From: Lentimicrobium sp.
GTDB lineage: Bacteria > Bacteroidota > Bacteroidia > Bacteroidales > Lentimicrobiaceae
Direction of reading: 5' to 3'
DNA: 64,000 bases
Assembly: GCA_019429275.1 (NCBI GenBank)
Contig: JAHYJC010000014.1
Span: 1-64,000, forward strand
Part shown: one piece after another, positions 41,714 to 51,810 of the stretch
Layout: each line of letters begins with the position of its first letter
How positions within the stretch are numbered: position 1 is the first letter of the stretch
Program-made: the position numbers and the translations under genes
Notes under the pieces: model-generated
Seen by the model: the letters and a program-made list of their open reading frames with translations, nothing else
Told to the model about the DNA's origin: nothing
The model's database searches: none

Positions 41714-43312
41714 ATGGACAGTTTAATTTCCGTCAGCTATCTTGCATTATTCTTTATCATAAGCCTGGGACTGGTTGCAGGAAAGGCCAGGTTCAGAGGT
41801 TTCTCGCTTGATATTTCCGCAGTTATTTTTATTGCTATGCTGCTTGGACATTTCGGATTCAGGCTGCCTTCTGAATATCAATATCTTGGATTATTACTAT
41901 TTATTTTTACCATTGGCATACAATCTGGTCCGGGCTTTTTCAGAAGTTTCAAACATTACGGAAAGCATCTTTTCATCATCGCAGGAATCATCATCACAAG
42001 TGGGGCCATTATCACCTGGGTGATCAGCAGTGTTATGGACATCGACAAAGCGCTGGCTGTTGGTCTCTTTAACGGAGCCATGACCAGCACACCCGGTCTG
42101 GCAGCTGCTGTGGAAGTAAGCAAATCACCTTTGGCTTCAATTGGCTACGGAATCGCTTACCCTTTTGGAGTAATTGGTGTGGTGCTGTTCGTTGCTTTAG
42201 TCCCAAAAATCCTGAGGATCAATTTTAAGAAAAGTGAAGAAGATTTCAACCGGAGCGTTAAACAAAGCTACCCCGAAATTATTCCTGCCAACTTTAAGGT
42301 TGAGAACCCCAATATTGACGGCAAAACTCTGGTAGAGCTAAAATTCAGGACAGTTACCAATTGCGTAATTTCCAGAGTTAAACACGGCGATATTACCACA
42401 ACGCCTTCGCGCGAAACCCAATTGCATTATGACGATGTCATCAGAGCACTTGGCACTGCCGAAGACCTTGAAAATGTTAAATTACTGGTCGGTCCGCAAA
42501 CCGATGAAGAACTTCAGTTAGACAAAGGACACGATGTACAATGGGTGCTTGTAACAAGCAAACAGGTAATAAACAAGCCTCTGCAAAAACTCAACCTGGG
42601 TGCAAATTACGACGCCACTGTTGTGAGGATCAGGCGGAGTGGGATTGAACTCAGGCCGATGCATTACACCATGCTTCGTTTTGGCGACCGCCTGATGGTT
42701 GCTACCAGTCGCGAAAGCATGCCACATGTTGTCAAACTGCTTGGCAACGACGACAAACGCCTTTCAGAAACCGACTTTTTGCCCATCACCCTTGGAATCG
42801 TGATCGGTATCCTTATCGGAATGATTGAAATTCCTATATTCGGACTTTTTAAATTTAGCCTTGGAGTTACCGGAGGCGTATTGGCTGCTGCACTGATCTT
42901 AAGCGGAATAGGCAAAACAGGACCGATTATCTGGTCAATGTCGAGCAATGCCAACCAATTGTTCAGGGAACTGGGACTGCTCATGTTTCTGGCAACAGTG
43001 GGCTGTGAAGCAGGCGGGCACATCGAGGAAACCTTTGTTATTTATGGGGCAGGAGTTATAGCTGCCGGCGCAGCCATAACCATATTACCACTGGTCATTG
43101 CAATGTTAGTTGGTAAATATTTGCTTAAAATGAATTTCCTAACCCTGATGGGTGTAATAACCGGTGGCATGACCAGCACTCCCGGCCTGGCTGCTATCAA
43201 TACCCAATCCGATAGCGGCATTGCGCAAGTTGCTTATGCAGCAGTATATCCATTGGCTTTGGTGCTTATGATTATCTTCTCAAACATTCTGTTTCGTGTG
43301 CCGCTATTCTGA
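41714..43312 (+). CDS. AspT/YidE/YbjL-family membrane transporter
   Basis: This 532-aa inner-membrane protein has two repeated transmembrane halves with five to six segments each (about 1-170 and 355-532) and two RCK/TrkA-C domains between them (about 190-340). Each half carries the duplicated family motif: GAMTSTPGLAAAVEVSKSP and GGMTSTPGLAAINTQSDS. Members exchange amino acids such as aspartate/alanine or have unknown substrates. No neighbour suggests the substrate. Confidence 0.9.
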   Translation: MDSLISVSYLALFFIISLGLVAGKARFRGFSLDISAVIFIAMLLGHFGFRLPSEYQYLGLLLFIFTIGIQSGPGFFRSFKHYGKHLFIIAGIIITSGAIITWVISSVMDIDKALAVGLFNGAMTSTPGLAAAVEVSKSPLASIGYGIAYPFGVIGVVLFVALVPKILRINFKKSEEDFNRSVKQSYPEIIPANFKVENPNIDGKTLVELKFRTVTNCVISRVKHGDITTTPSRETQLHYDDVIRALGTAEDLENVKLLVGPQTDEELQLDKGHDVQWVLVTSKQVINKPLQKLNLGANYDATVVRIRRSGIELRPMHYTMLRFGDRLMVATSRESMPHVVKLLGNDDKRLSETDFLPITLGIVIGILIGMIEIPIFGLFKFSLGVTGGVLAAALILSGIGKTGPIIWSMSSNANQLFRELGLLMFLATVGCEAGGHIEETFVIYGAGVIAAGAAITILPLVIAMLVGKYLLKMNFLTLMGVITGGMTSTPGLAAINTQSDSGIAQVAYAAVYPLALVLMIIFSNILFRVPLF

Positions 43313-43418
43313 AGTGGATTTACTTTAACTTTTCTGAGCGAAATACCACAATGCTCAGGCATGGCCTGTTATTAATCACCGGATTTAAGAATCAATGCAT
43401 TCAGTAGTTCCGGTCCTT

Positions 43419-45248
43419 CTACATGTCAATATCCAGATTCAACTGATCCTTCAGGGTTTTAATTGCCGGATTATCCTTGACCATTGCATCAAATTTTTCC
43501 TGATCGGTATAAGGCTTGCGTGAGGCAGAGGGACGATCTGAAACCAATACTTCGAGCTGAATGCCCCAGTTTTTAAGCTCTTGACGCAGGAAACTCAGAA
43601 TTTCAGTTCGTTTTCCTATTACTTCACTGCTTTGAATTTTATTGTCAACAGTAACTACAACTTTGAAATCATCAGCCAATACAGGTGTCCGACAAGTAAG
43701 CGTATGGTAAAGGTTGGCCAGATCTTTTGAAATACCCGCTACCATTGGTTCCCATATTCTTTCCAGGTCGGCCTGGGTAAATTGTTCGCGATCTTCGGGC
43801 AGATTTTCCTCCGTAGCCGAATTTTCATTTTCCTTTTTTAAGGCACCGCTTCCGCATCCCGAGGCCATAAGGTCACCAATATTAAATCCTGAATAAGTAG
43901 TTCTTGTAGATTGAGGCTTTTGAGTCGGTTCAGGTTTTTTTGATTCGGATTTTAATTCGGGGGTCTCAGGCAATGACTGTTTATAATCAGAGGTGGGTTC
44001 AGCAGCCATTTTTTCCGACTGTGGTGAAATACTGACAGGTTTTTCTGCTGATGAAACCGGGAAAGGTTTAACAACTGCATCTGACGTAATTGGTTTCACA
44101 GTAGGTTGCTGAACAACATTGCTCTGTGCAGGTGTTTCGTGAACTGGCCCTTCGGGATTGGCAAGCCTGCACATCTGCATCAATGCAATTTCAACATGAA
44201 GCCTTTTATTGTTACTAATCTTGTAATTGAGGTCGCATTGATTGTTGATTTCAAGGGCTTTGAGTAGAAATTTTGCTTCACACAGCAAAGATTGTTGATG
44301 ATAAAGACTCTTAACTTTGGCACTGGTTTCCATCAGTTGAATGGTTTCCGGATCCTGGCTTACCAGTAAATCTCTCAGATGCTGGCCCAACCCAATAATA
44401 AAATGTTGCCCATCGAACCCGTTATCGATAATTTCATTTACGATAAGTAAGGTTTGGCTGATATTTCCCTGAATAATATGATCGGTAATCCTAAAATAAT
44501 AATCATGATCAAGCACATTAAGATTCTCAATCACTTGTTTATATGTTAGTTTGTTACCAGCGTAACTCACCAGCTGGTCGAACATGGACAGAGCATCGCG
44601 CAATCCCCCATCGGCTTTCTGAGCTATAACATGCAGGGCTTCGGTTTCTGCCTCAATATGTTCACTTTCGGCTACCCAGGCCAGGTGATGTGCAATATCT
44701 TCAACGCTGATTCGACGAAAATCGAAAATCTGACAACGTGAAAGAATGGTAGGAATAATTTTATGTTTCTCGGTGGTGGCAAGAATAAATTTTGCATAAG
44801 CAGGTGGCTCTTCCAGTGTTTTCAGAAAGGCATTAAAAGCCTGCGACGATAACATATGAACCTCATCAATAATATAAACCTTATATTTCCCTGCCTGAGG
44901 AGGAATACGCACCTGATCAACAAGTGTGCGGATATCTTCCACCGAATTATTGGAAGCTGCATCAAGTTCATAAATATTAAATGATGATGTGTGACTGAAC
45001 GAAATGCATGATTCGCAAATATTACAGGCTTCTCCTTCAGGGGTAAGGTTCTGACAATTTATGGTTTTGGCCAGAATTCTGGCGCAGGTAGTTTTACCCA
45101 CTCCCCTGGGGCCTGTAAACAAAAAAGCCTGAGCAATCTGCTGGTTACGGATTGCATTTTTCAGGGTATTTGTAATGGAAGCCTGTCCTACTACAGATGC
45201 AAAGGAAGCAGGGCGATATTTTCGGGCCGAAACAATAAAATTCTCCAT
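43419..45248 (-). CDS. dnaX: DNA polymerase III subunit tau (gamma by possible frameshift)
   Basis: This 609-aa clamp-loader ATPase has GPRGVGKTTC near residue 45, a zinc site (CxxCxxC-type around CNICESC), DEVHMLSSQAF, sensor TTEKHKIIPTILSRC and a domain III ending near 370. A Pro/Ser-rich linker (370-470) precedes the tau-specific C-terminal domain. At codons 470-472 the sequence TTA AAA AAG contains the A AAA AAG heptamer known from E. coli dnaX; a -1 shift gives Gly-Lys-stop, i.e. a 474-aa gamma-like product. A TAAGTTTG -7 box precedes the gene. Confidence 0.93.
   Translation of the reverse strand: MENFIVSARKYRPASFASVVGQASITNTLKNAIRNQQIAQAFLFTGPRGVGKTTCARILAKTINCQNLTPEGEACNICESCISFSHTSSFNIYELDAASNNSVEDIRTLVDQVRIPPQAGKYKVYIIDEVHMLSSQAFNAFLKTLEEPPAYAKFILATTEKHKIIPTILSRCQIFDFRRISVEDIAHHLAWVAESEHIEAETEALHVIAQKADGGLRDALSMFDQLVSYAGNKLTYKQVIENLNVLDHDYYFRITDHIIQGNISQTLLIVNEIIDNGFDGQHFIIGLGQHLRDLLVSQDPETIQLMETSAKVKSLYHQQSLLCEAKFLLKALEINNQCDLNYKISNNKRLHVEIALMQMCRLANPEGPVHETPAQSNVVQQPTVKPITSDAVVKPFPVSSAEKPVSISPQSEKMAAEPTSDYKQSLPETPELKSESKKPEPTQKPQSTRTTYSGFNIGDLMASGCGSGALKKENENSATEENLPEDREQFTQADLERIWEPMVAGISKDLANLYHTLTCRTPVLADDFKVVVTVDNKIQSSEVIGKRTEILSFLRQELKNWGIQLEVLVSDRPSASRKPYTDQEKFDAMVKDNPAIKTLKDQLNLDIDM
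43793..43839 (-). promoter_or_regulatory. Candidate -1 frameshift site in dnaX
   Basis: The minus strand has A AAA AAG at 43839-43833, in the reading phase required for tandem slippage. In the -1 frame GGA AAA TGA follows, so translation ends two codons later. A modest 5-bp stem (TTCGG 43821-43817, CCGAA 43798-43794) begins 11 nt downstream. I see no clear upstream SD-like stimulator. Confidence 0.6.
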
Positions 45249-45274
45249 CAGAAAAGGGTTTAATTTCAGGAGTT

Positions 45275-45282
45275 CAAACTTA
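45275..45282 (-). promoter_or_regulatory. -7 promoter box of dnaX
   Basis: The minus strand reads TAAGTTTG, 27 nt before the dnaX ATG. Confidence 0.45.
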
Positions 45283-45380
45283 CATCAAAAATCAATGTAA
45301 TTGAGCAGTTTCCCAATTTTAAAAAACCAAATGGTTATGCCTGGAAAATTCAAATTCCTTTACCAACAGCATATAAAAGA

Positions 45381-46781
45381 TCAATTTTCGATAACCTCAG
45401 CTGCAATCAACCTATCAAAGCGGGTTCCGGGTTCACGGTGATAAACCAGCACAGTGTAACTGTTCCTTGTTTCATAAAGGCTGCCTTCGAGCCTGAAGAG
45501 TTCTGCTTTGGTTTTGCCGTTTGGCAGAAAAGCATACAGGTAGTTATAATAACCCTGCTTCAAATATAACCGGGTTTCATAACCTTGCCGTGCAAAGTTG
45601 TACTTCATCCGCCCATAAGGTTCATTTCCATCTGCACCTGAAGTTGACCGAAACTGCCAATCGGTAAGTGCTCCCATCACATAAACCGAACCATCGGTAA
45701 AAGGAGATTCAAGAGGAATGTAAAAATCGACCCAAACATATTCGGCTTCGGTGGAAGTATTCTGAGCATCTTCGGTCTTTATAAGCATTTGACCGTTGAT
45801 TTCAGAATAAGTTACATATACTTTATTGGTTCTTCGGGCATCAGGAAACAATGTAACATGATACCCATCAGCCCGGTTTTCAATAAATCTCACCCTCTCC
45901 GAATTGTACCTGAGACTCTTTATGTCAAAATATCTGAATTCATTTCCTGCCTCAAAAGTGTTGGATCCATCAGTGTACTGGTAGTCAAGTTCATCGTTTC
46001 TCAGCATCAAAGGTTTCATTCCCCAAAGGGCATTATCCCAACGATGGTTCTGCAAAACAACAACTTTGAGGTCGCGATAAGGTTCAGCTATCGGATAGGA
46101 CGTATGGTGAACAGAAAACGGAATTTCGTGGTGAGAAAAATACTGGTCAATGTTACCTGCTCTTTTGACTTTTCCTGAGACTTTTACCTTTGGATCAACA
46201 ACCATAAACCTTCGGGTTATGATGGGTTTGCCAGGATTACCATCAGGATATATTTTTAAAAGATAATTGCCCGGTAAAGTAAACTTCAGGTTGTCATTTG
46301 GAAGAATAATGCTGTAATGCGTGAATGGCTGCAGCGTATTGAACGAAAAACGGTATTCTCTGATATAGTCATTGGTGAATCCTTCGAGGTATTCGTTTTG
46401 CCACAGATCTGAAGGTTTCCAGTATGCATCGCAATGCACAACTGTATATTGCCAGCTTTTGTAATCACCATCCAGATCGTCGAATGAAAGTACCAACCTT
46501 TCATTGGATTTATAAAGAATTATGGGTGGCGTAATTTCCCAACCTTCGCGATGAAAAAGCACCGTTTTGATAGATTTGTCATAAACATAGTCTTCATACC
46601 TCAAAAAATCACCTTCAAAGTATGCATTACTTTTGTCCTGAACTTTTTCAGTATCTACTCTGGTCTCTCTCTTTTTCTTTTGTTTTGATCCTGTTTCCTG
46701 ACCATAGAGCCCTGCAAAAGAGAAAACAAATATTATTAGAACAATCAGAAAACGTGAAATTTTTGGAGCGGAAGATGACAT
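45381..46781 (-). CDS. T9SS plug-domain protein (DUF5103-type)
   Basis: This 466-aa exported protein has a signal peptide (KISRFLIVLIIFVFSFAGLYG), then a domain of the kind earlier called DUF5103 and now linked with the type IX secretion plug (beta-rich, SFDDLDGDYKSWQYTVVHCDAYW, and FDIKSLRYNSERV near 275). The end (VYVMGALTDWQF) resembles carbohydrate-binding E-set folds. The ATG at 46781 is used instead of a TTG two codons earlier. It supports an active T9SS in this organism, as do the cargo genes. Confidence 0.8.
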   Translation of the reverse strand: MSSSAPKISRFLIVLIIFVFSFAGLYGQETGSKQKKKRETRVDTEKVQDKSNAYFEGDFLRYEDYVYDKSIKTVLFHREGWEITPPIILYKSNERLVLSFDDLDGDYKSWQYTVVHCDAYWKPSDLWQNEYLEGFTNDYIREYRFSFNTLQPFTHYSIILPNDNLKFTLPGNYLLKIYPDGNPGKPIITRRFMVVDPKVKVSGKVKRAGNIDQYFSHHEIPFSVHHTSYPIAEPYRDLKVVVLQNHRWDNALWGMKPLMLRNDELDYQYTDGSNTFEAGNEFRYFDIKSLRYNSERVRFIENRADGYHVTLFPDARRTNKVYVTYSEINGQMLIKTEDAQNTSTEAEYVWVDFYIPLESPFTDGSVYVMGALTDWQFRSTSGADGNEPYGRMKYNFARQGYETRLYLKQGYYNYLYAFLPNGKTKAELFRLEGSLYETRNSYTVLVYHREPGTRFDRLIAAEVIEN

Positions 46782-46974
46782 ATGCAAAAAATAAATTGTT
46801 AATGACTGAAATTCAATGAGAAATTACAAAAAATGAAAGATATCTCTTTCAATTGTAACAGAAATCACAATGCAATATTGCAAATAAAATTAAAATCAGT
46901 AGTTTTGTTTATCAAAAAATAAAAAAAAGTGCAAAATTTATTCATGCATAAAACTAAATATTTGACTTTATCAA

Positions 46975-46982
46975 TACCTTTG
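46975..46982 (+). promoter_or_regulatory. -7 promoter box of the nqr operon
   Basis: TACCTTTG (TAnnTTTG) lies 26 nt before the nqrA ATG at 47009. A TTTG at 46961 is too close to be a -33 element. Confidence 0.5.
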
Positions 46983-47008
46983 CCGCTTTAATATTGCAAC
47001 TGTTTGAA

Positions 47009-48367
47009 ATGACAACTACTATGCCGAAAACAATAAAACTATTCAAAGGTCTGAATATCAGGATAAAAGGTGCAGCAGAAAAAACCCTTACGGCATTAAC
47101 GCCAAAAACCTATGCGATAAAACCTACTGATTTTATAGGTGTATTTCCACGCATGCTGGTAAAAGAAGGCGATACTGTGATGGCAGGATCTCCTTTATTT
47201 ATTGACAAATACCGTGATAATATCAAATTTACCTCACCAGTAAGTGGAGTTGTATCTGAAATCAAAAGAGGTGATAAACGTTTGTTAATGGAAGTAAGGA
47301 TTGAAGCGGATGGAAAAAATTCGCAGGTCAACTTTGTACCAGCCGATCCTGGCAAACTCACAAAAGAGGAAATCTCCGGCAAAATGCTCGAAAGTGGCAT
47401 TTGGACATTGATTCGTCAAAGGCCTTATGGCATAATTGCAAATCCACTTGATACACCAAAAGCCATTCATGTTTCAGCATTTGATACAGCACCACTTGCA
47501 CCTGATTATGATTTTATTGTAAATGGACAAGGCGATGCTTTTCAAGCCGGAATTGATGCATTGGCAAAACTAGGCAACTGTAAAATAAACTTAAATGTTG
47601 GAGAAAGTACGTCAGCAAAAGAGTTTTTAAGCAGCAGAAACACCGAAATTACTACTTTTAAAGGAAAACATCCGATCGGTAATGTTGGCATTCAAATTCA
47701 TCATATTGATCCGATAAACAAAGGAGATATTGTATGGTTTGCAGGTGTTCAGGATGTCATCACCATTGGTAATTTTTTCCTGAAAGGCATATATGATGCT
47801 GCCATTACTGTCGCACTTGCAGGATCAGAAGTATTAAAACCTCGCTATTTCAGAACCATGCGTTGCGCAGAAGTTGCACCAATGCTCAAAGGCAACATCA
47901 GCGAAGGTAAGGTGAGGTTAATTTCAGGCAATGTACTTACCGGTAGTAAAATTCGACATGATAATTACATTAACTTCTATGATTCAATGATAAGTGCCAT
48001 TCCCGAAGGCGACTATCATGAATTTCTGGGATGGGCACTTCCTGGCCTGGGAAAATTCAGTTTCTCACGCACATTTTTTTCATGGCTCACACCGGGCAAG
48101 GAATACCGGCTCGATACCAACCTTCATGGAGGAGAACGTGCTTTTGTTATGACCGGGCAGTTCGAAAAGGTGCTGCCAATGGATATTTATCCAATGCAAC
48201 TCCTGAAAGCCATCATGACCGAAGATATTGATCTAATGGAAAACCTTGGCATTTACGAAGTTGAACCTGAAGATCTTGCATTATGCGAATTCATTGATAC
48301 CTCCAAAACCGAAATTCAGACCCTGGTAAGAAAAGGGCTGGAAATTATGCGGAAAGAGATGAGCTAA
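47009..48367 (+). CDS. nqrA: Na+-translocating NADH:quinone reductase subunit A
   Basis: NqrA is the cytoplasmic subunit that contributes to quinone reduction in the Na+-pumping NADH dehydrogenase. The 452-aa product starts with KTIKLFKGLNIRIKG and contains the conserved PTDFIGVFPRMLVKEGD and QGDAFQAGIDAL and ends in a segment with EVEPEDLALCEFIDTSK. I use ATG 47009; ATG 47021 gives the length closest to other NqrA, and a TTG 15 nt upstream is less likely. First gene of nqrABCDEF, with a 149-nt gap before nqrB that I see no gene or hairpin in. Confidence 0.92.
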   Translation: MTTTMPKTIKLFKGLNIRIKGAAEKTLTALTPKTYAIKPTDFIGVFPRMLVKEGDTVMAGSPLFIDKYRDNIKFTSPVSGVVSEIKRGDKRLLMEVRIEADGKNSQVNFVPADPGKLTKEEISGKMLESGIWTLIRQRPYGIIANPLDTPKAIHVSAFDTAPLAPDYDFIVNGQGDAFQAGIDALAKLGNCKINLNVGESTSAKEFLSSRNTEITTFKGKHPIGNVGIQIHHIDPINKGDIVWFAGVQDVITIGNFFLKGIYDAAITVALAGSEVLKPRYFRTMRCAEVAPMLKGNISEGKVRLISGNVLTGSKIRHDNYINFYDSMISAIPEGDYHEFLGWALPGLGKFSFSRTFFSWLTPGKEYRLDTNLHGGERAFVMTGQFEKVLPMDIYPMQLLKAIMTEDIDLMENLGIYEVEPEDLALCEFIDTSKTEIQTLVRKGLEIMRKEMS

Positions 48368-48516
48368 AAACCACAGAAATTTTTTAAGGCAAGGAATTTA
48401 AAATAAAACTTGCTTTTGCGATCAGATTAATGGAAAGTTAATTTTTAACACATTTTACCTGCCCACATTCTGCTAAGAAACTGAATTAAAAAAAATAAAA
48501 ATCAACACAATACTGA

Positions 48517-49674
48517 ATGAAAGCGCTTAGAAAACAACTGGACAAAATAAAGCCTCAGTTCCGGAAGGGTGGAAAGTTCGAAAAGCTTGAATCTACATTT
48601 GATGCTTTTGAAACTTTTCTTTTTGTTCCCGACAAAACCACAGCTCATGGCAGTCATATCCGCGATAGCATCGATATGAAACGCACCATGAGTATCGTTG
48701 TAATCGCCCTCATTCCCACACTCCTTTTTGGAATTTGGAATGCAGGTCATCAGCACTTTTTGTCGTTTGGTGAAGTTGCCTCATTCTGGGATAAATTCCT
48801 TTTTGGCCTGTGGAAAATTTTACCCATTATTGTAGTATCATATGTTGTTGGCCTGGGTATTGAATTTGCTTTTGCACAATTCAGGCACCATGAAGTAAAC
48901 GAAGGTTTTCTTGTTTCGGGTATGCTTATTCCTTTGGTTGTTCCGCCTGATGTTCCATTATGGATGGTAGCTTTGGCCACAGCATTTGCTGTAATTATTG
49001 GTAAAGAGGTATTCGGTGGAACAGGAATGAATATACTTAATCCGGCCCTTACTGCCCGTGCTTTTCTGTTTTTTGCATATCCAGCCTATATGTCGGGCGA
49101 CAAAGTGTGGATAGCTGAAAAAGCCGATGCTTATTCTGGGGCTACTCCACTCGCTGAGGCCACCGCCGGAATTGAAAGTGGTGTTGTAAATTTCTCACAC
49201 TCCTTTATGGATATGTTTCTGGGCTTTATTCCCGGATCTATCGGAGAAACATCAACCCTGGCAATTCTTGTAGGGGCTTTAATACTTGTTTTCACAGGTG
49301 TTGGCAGCCTCAGGATCATAATTTCGGTTATTTTTGGTGGCGTGTTTATGGGTGGACTTCTTAATATTATTGGTGTTAATGCCTATATGGAAGTCCCATT
49401 CTATTATCACCTGGTTATGGGTGGATTTGCTTTTGGAGCGGTATATATGGCAACAGATCCTGTTACTGCATCACAAACAAATACAGGAAAGTTGATTTAT
49501 GGTTTCCTTATTGGATTGATGGCTGTACTTATCAGGGTGCTTAACCCGGCTTACCCCGAAGGCATGATGTTAGCCATTTTGCTTATGAATGTTTTTGCTC
49601 CGCTTATCGACCACTATGTGGTTGAGGCCAACATCAAACGGCGTCTTAAGAGGATAAAACCGATAGCAGCCTGA
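48517..49674 (+). CDS. nqrB: NQR subunit B (covalent FMN membrane subunit)
   Basis: This 385-aa membrane subunit carries a covalent FMN on Thr210 in SGATPLA, in the usual ApbE target motif, and binds riboflavin; it forms part of the Na+ path. About ten hydrophobic segments are visible, with GGTGMNILNPALTARAF conserved. It lacks none of the usual regions. ApbE, which attaches the FMN, is encoded after nqrF. Confidence 0.93.
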   Translation: MKALRKQLDKIKPQFRKGGKFEKLESTFDAFETFLFVPDKTTAHGSHIRDSIDMKRTMSIVVIALIPTLLFGIWNAGHQHFLSFGEVASFWDKFLFGLWKILPIIVVSYVVGLGIEFAFAQFRHHEVNEGFLVSGMLIPLVVPPDVPLWMVALATAFAVIIGKEVFGGTGMNILNPALTARAFLFFAYPAYMSGDKVWIAEKADAYSGATPLAEATAGIESGVVNFSHSFMDMFLGFIPGSIGETSTLAILVGALILVFTGVGSLRIIISVIFGGVFMGGLLNIIGVNAYMEVPFYYHLVMGGFAFGAVYMATDPVTASQTNTGKLIYGFLIGLMAVLIRVLNPAYPEGMMLAILLMNVFAPLIDHYVVEANIKRRLKRIKPIAA

Positions 49675-49714
49675 GCAAGCAATTTAAACTTATACAATTT
49701 AAAAAAAAGAATTT

Positions 49715-50476
49715 ATGTACAGTAACGGCTATATTTTCAGATACGCTTCTATCATGGTCATACTGGTAGCAGCAATACTCTCTGCCGCTGCCATCCTGTT
49801 GCAACCTGCCCAGGAGCGGAATGTCAAAATCGAAAAAATTCAGGATATACTCAAGTCTGCCAATATTCAGTCAACCCCTTCAACTGCCGAAAAACTTTAC
49901 GAACAATACATCGTTAAAGAAATCGTGATTAACAGTGCCGGGGAAGAAATTGGTGTTTATGCGGGCGGAATATTTGAAACCGGAAACCGCAGGGCTTTTG
50001 ATGTTGACCTCAAAACCGAACTCAAAGCCAAACACCTTAAGGCACAGGGCAAGCCGGCACAGGAACCTGTGTATCCTTTGTTCGTTTGCAAAAAAGACAA
50101 CGAGTTGTTTTACATAATACCTCTGCAGGGAGTCGGGCTTTGGGGACCCATATGGGGAAACATGGCTTTGAAAGACGATTTTAATACGGTAGCAGGTGTT
50201 TCATTCGGCCATAAGGGTGAAACGCCCGGACTTGGTGCAGAAATAGCAACCGAAATATTCACAGAACAATTTCCTTCCAAAACTATTTTTAATGTCGAAG
50301 GAAAATTTGAATCTATACAGGTAGTCAAGGGCGGTGTTGCAAACTCCAACATTAATCCTGTCCATGGTGTTGATGCAATTTCAGGCGGAACAATAACCAG
50401 CAATGGTGTTTCTGCTATGCTTAAAGATTGTCTTGAAAATTATGTAACGTATATCAAAAATCAAAAAGCCATATGA
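49715..50476 (+). CDS. nqrC: NQR subunit C (covalent FMN subunit)
   Basis: This 253-aa subunit has one N-terminal membrane helix ([19 protein letters not shown]) and an outer FMN domain. The flavinylation motif reads SGGTITSNG with Thr226 as the FMN acceptor; the usual Ala before Thr is Gly here. It overlaps nqrD by 4 nt (ATGA), showing coupling. Confidence 0.92.
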   Translation: MYSNGYIFRYASIMVILVAAILSAAAILLQPAQERNVKIEKIQDILKSANIQSTPSTAEKLYEQYIVKEIVINSAGEEIGVYAGGIFETGNRRAFDVDLKTELKAKHLKAQGKPAQEPVYPLFVCKKDNELFYIIPLQGVGLWGPIWGNMALKDDFNTVAGVSFGHKGETPGLGAEIATEIFTEQFPSKTIFNVEGKFESIQVVKGGVANSNINPVHGVDAISGGTITSNGVSAMLKDCLENYVTYIKNQKAI

Positions 50477-51129
50477 GTACTGAAAAAACCGAAAGAGAGC
50501 CAATGTTCTCTGCGAAAATTAAAAAACTGCTTATAGGGCCTCTGAATAAGGACAATCCGATTACAGTTCAGGTTTTAGGAATTTGTTCTGCATTGGCCGT
50601 TACTGTCAAACTTGAGCCGGCAGTAGTAATGTCGATCTCTGTAATTGCAGTTACAGCCATTGCAAACCTTTTGATTTCCCTGTTGCGGAATACCATTCCA
50701 CCCCGTATACGAATCATTGTGCAACTCGTTGTAATTGCTTCACTTGTAATTCTTGTTGATCAGATACTCAAAGCCTATGTTTATGATGTGAGCAAACAAC
50801 TCTCAGTATTTGTTGGACTAATCATCACCAACTGTATCATCATGGGGCGTCTTGAAGCATTTGCTATGGCAAATAAGCCCTGGCCTGCATTTGTTGATGG
50901 TATAGGCAATGGCCTTGGATACGGCGTTATTCTGATCATTGTTGCATTCTTCCGCGAACTGCTTGGCTCAGGAACCATATGGGGTCTTCATGTTATGCCA
51001 AAAGCATTCTATGAACTGGGCTATGTTAACAATGGTTTGATGATTCTGCCTCCAATGGCACTGATTGTGGTCGGTATTATTATCTGGGTGCAACGTTCAA
51101 AAAATCCTGATCTTCAGGAAGAAAACTAG
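50473..51129 (+). CDS. nqrD: NQR subunit D
   Basis: This 218-aa integral membrane subunit pairs with NqrE and shares a ligand set for an Fe centre in the membrane (Cys in the VLGICSAL and [14 protein letters not shown] segments). Six hydrophobic segments are visible. It begins inside the nqrC stop and precedes nqrE by 26 nt. Confidence 0.92.
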   Translation: MSTEKTEREPMFSAKIKKLLIGPLNKDNPITVQVLGICSALAVTVKLEPAVVMSISVIAVTAIANLLISLLRNTIPPRIRIIVQLVVIASLVILVDQILKAYVYDVSKQLSVFVGLIITNCIIMGRLEAFAMANKPWPAFVDGIGNGLGYGVILIIVAFFRELLGSGTIWGLHVMPKAFYELGYVNNGLMILPPMALIVVGIIIWVQRSKNPDLQEEN

Positions 51130-51155
51130 TCTATCATCCAACACAAAAACAGATT

Positions 51156-51773
51156 ATGGAAAATCTTTTGAACATATTTGTTAAGTCAATTTTCGTTGAC
51201 AACATGATTTTTGCATACTTCCTTGGGATGTGTTCCTATCTGGCAGTATCAAAAACCGTAAAAACTTCTGTCGGGTTGGGTATTGCCGTAATTTTCGTTC
51301 TGGGAATTACGGTGCCTGTTGATTACCTGATCAACAACTACCTTCTCCGAAAAGGAGCCCTTTCCTGGCTTGGTGCCGATTTTGCAGGAGTAGATTTGAG
51401 TTTCCTTAGTTTTATCATGTTTATTGCGGTGATAGCTTCAATGGTGCAACTGGTAGAAATGGTAATTGAAAAATTCTCACCTACTCTTTATTCATCTCTT
51501 GGAATTTTCCTCCCGCTGATAGCCGTTAACTGTGCTATTCTTGGTGGATCACTCTTTATGCAGGAACGTGATTATGGATCTATTGCTGAAGCTACCGTAT
51601 TCGGGCTTGGAAGCGGCATAGGATGGTTTCTCGCCATTGTTGCCATTGCAGCCATCAGAGAAAAAATCAAGTATTCGAATGTCCCAAAACCACTCAGGGG
51701 CCTTGGCATAACATTTATAATTACAGGGCTTATGGGTATTGCTTTTATGAGCTTTATGGGTATTAAATTATAA
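51156..51773 (+). CDS. nqrE: NQR subunit E
   Basis: This 205-aa six-helix subunit matches Nqr[22 protein letters not shown] and [15 protein letters not shown] carry the two cysteines that, with two in NqrD, bind the intramembrane Fe centre. The order D-E-F is standard. Confidence 0.93.
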   Translation: MENLLNIFVKSIFVDNMIFAYFLGMCSYLAVSKTVKTSVGLGIAVIFVLGITVPVDYLINNYLLRKGALSWLGADFAGVDLSFLSFIMFIAVIASMVQLVEMVIEKFSPTLYSSLGIFLPLIAVNCAILGGSLFMQERDYGSIAEATVFGLGSGIGWFLAIVAIAAIREKIKYSNVPKPLRGLGITFIITGLMGIAFMSFMGIKL

Positions 51774-51810
51774 TCCTTTCCACAAAAAATTACAACAGAA
51801 AATTATAAAC

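Noticed and set aside
46961..46982. TTTG at 46961 paired with TACCTTTG as a complete -33/-7 promoter
   Set aside because: The spacing is only 10 nt; only the -7 box is annotated.
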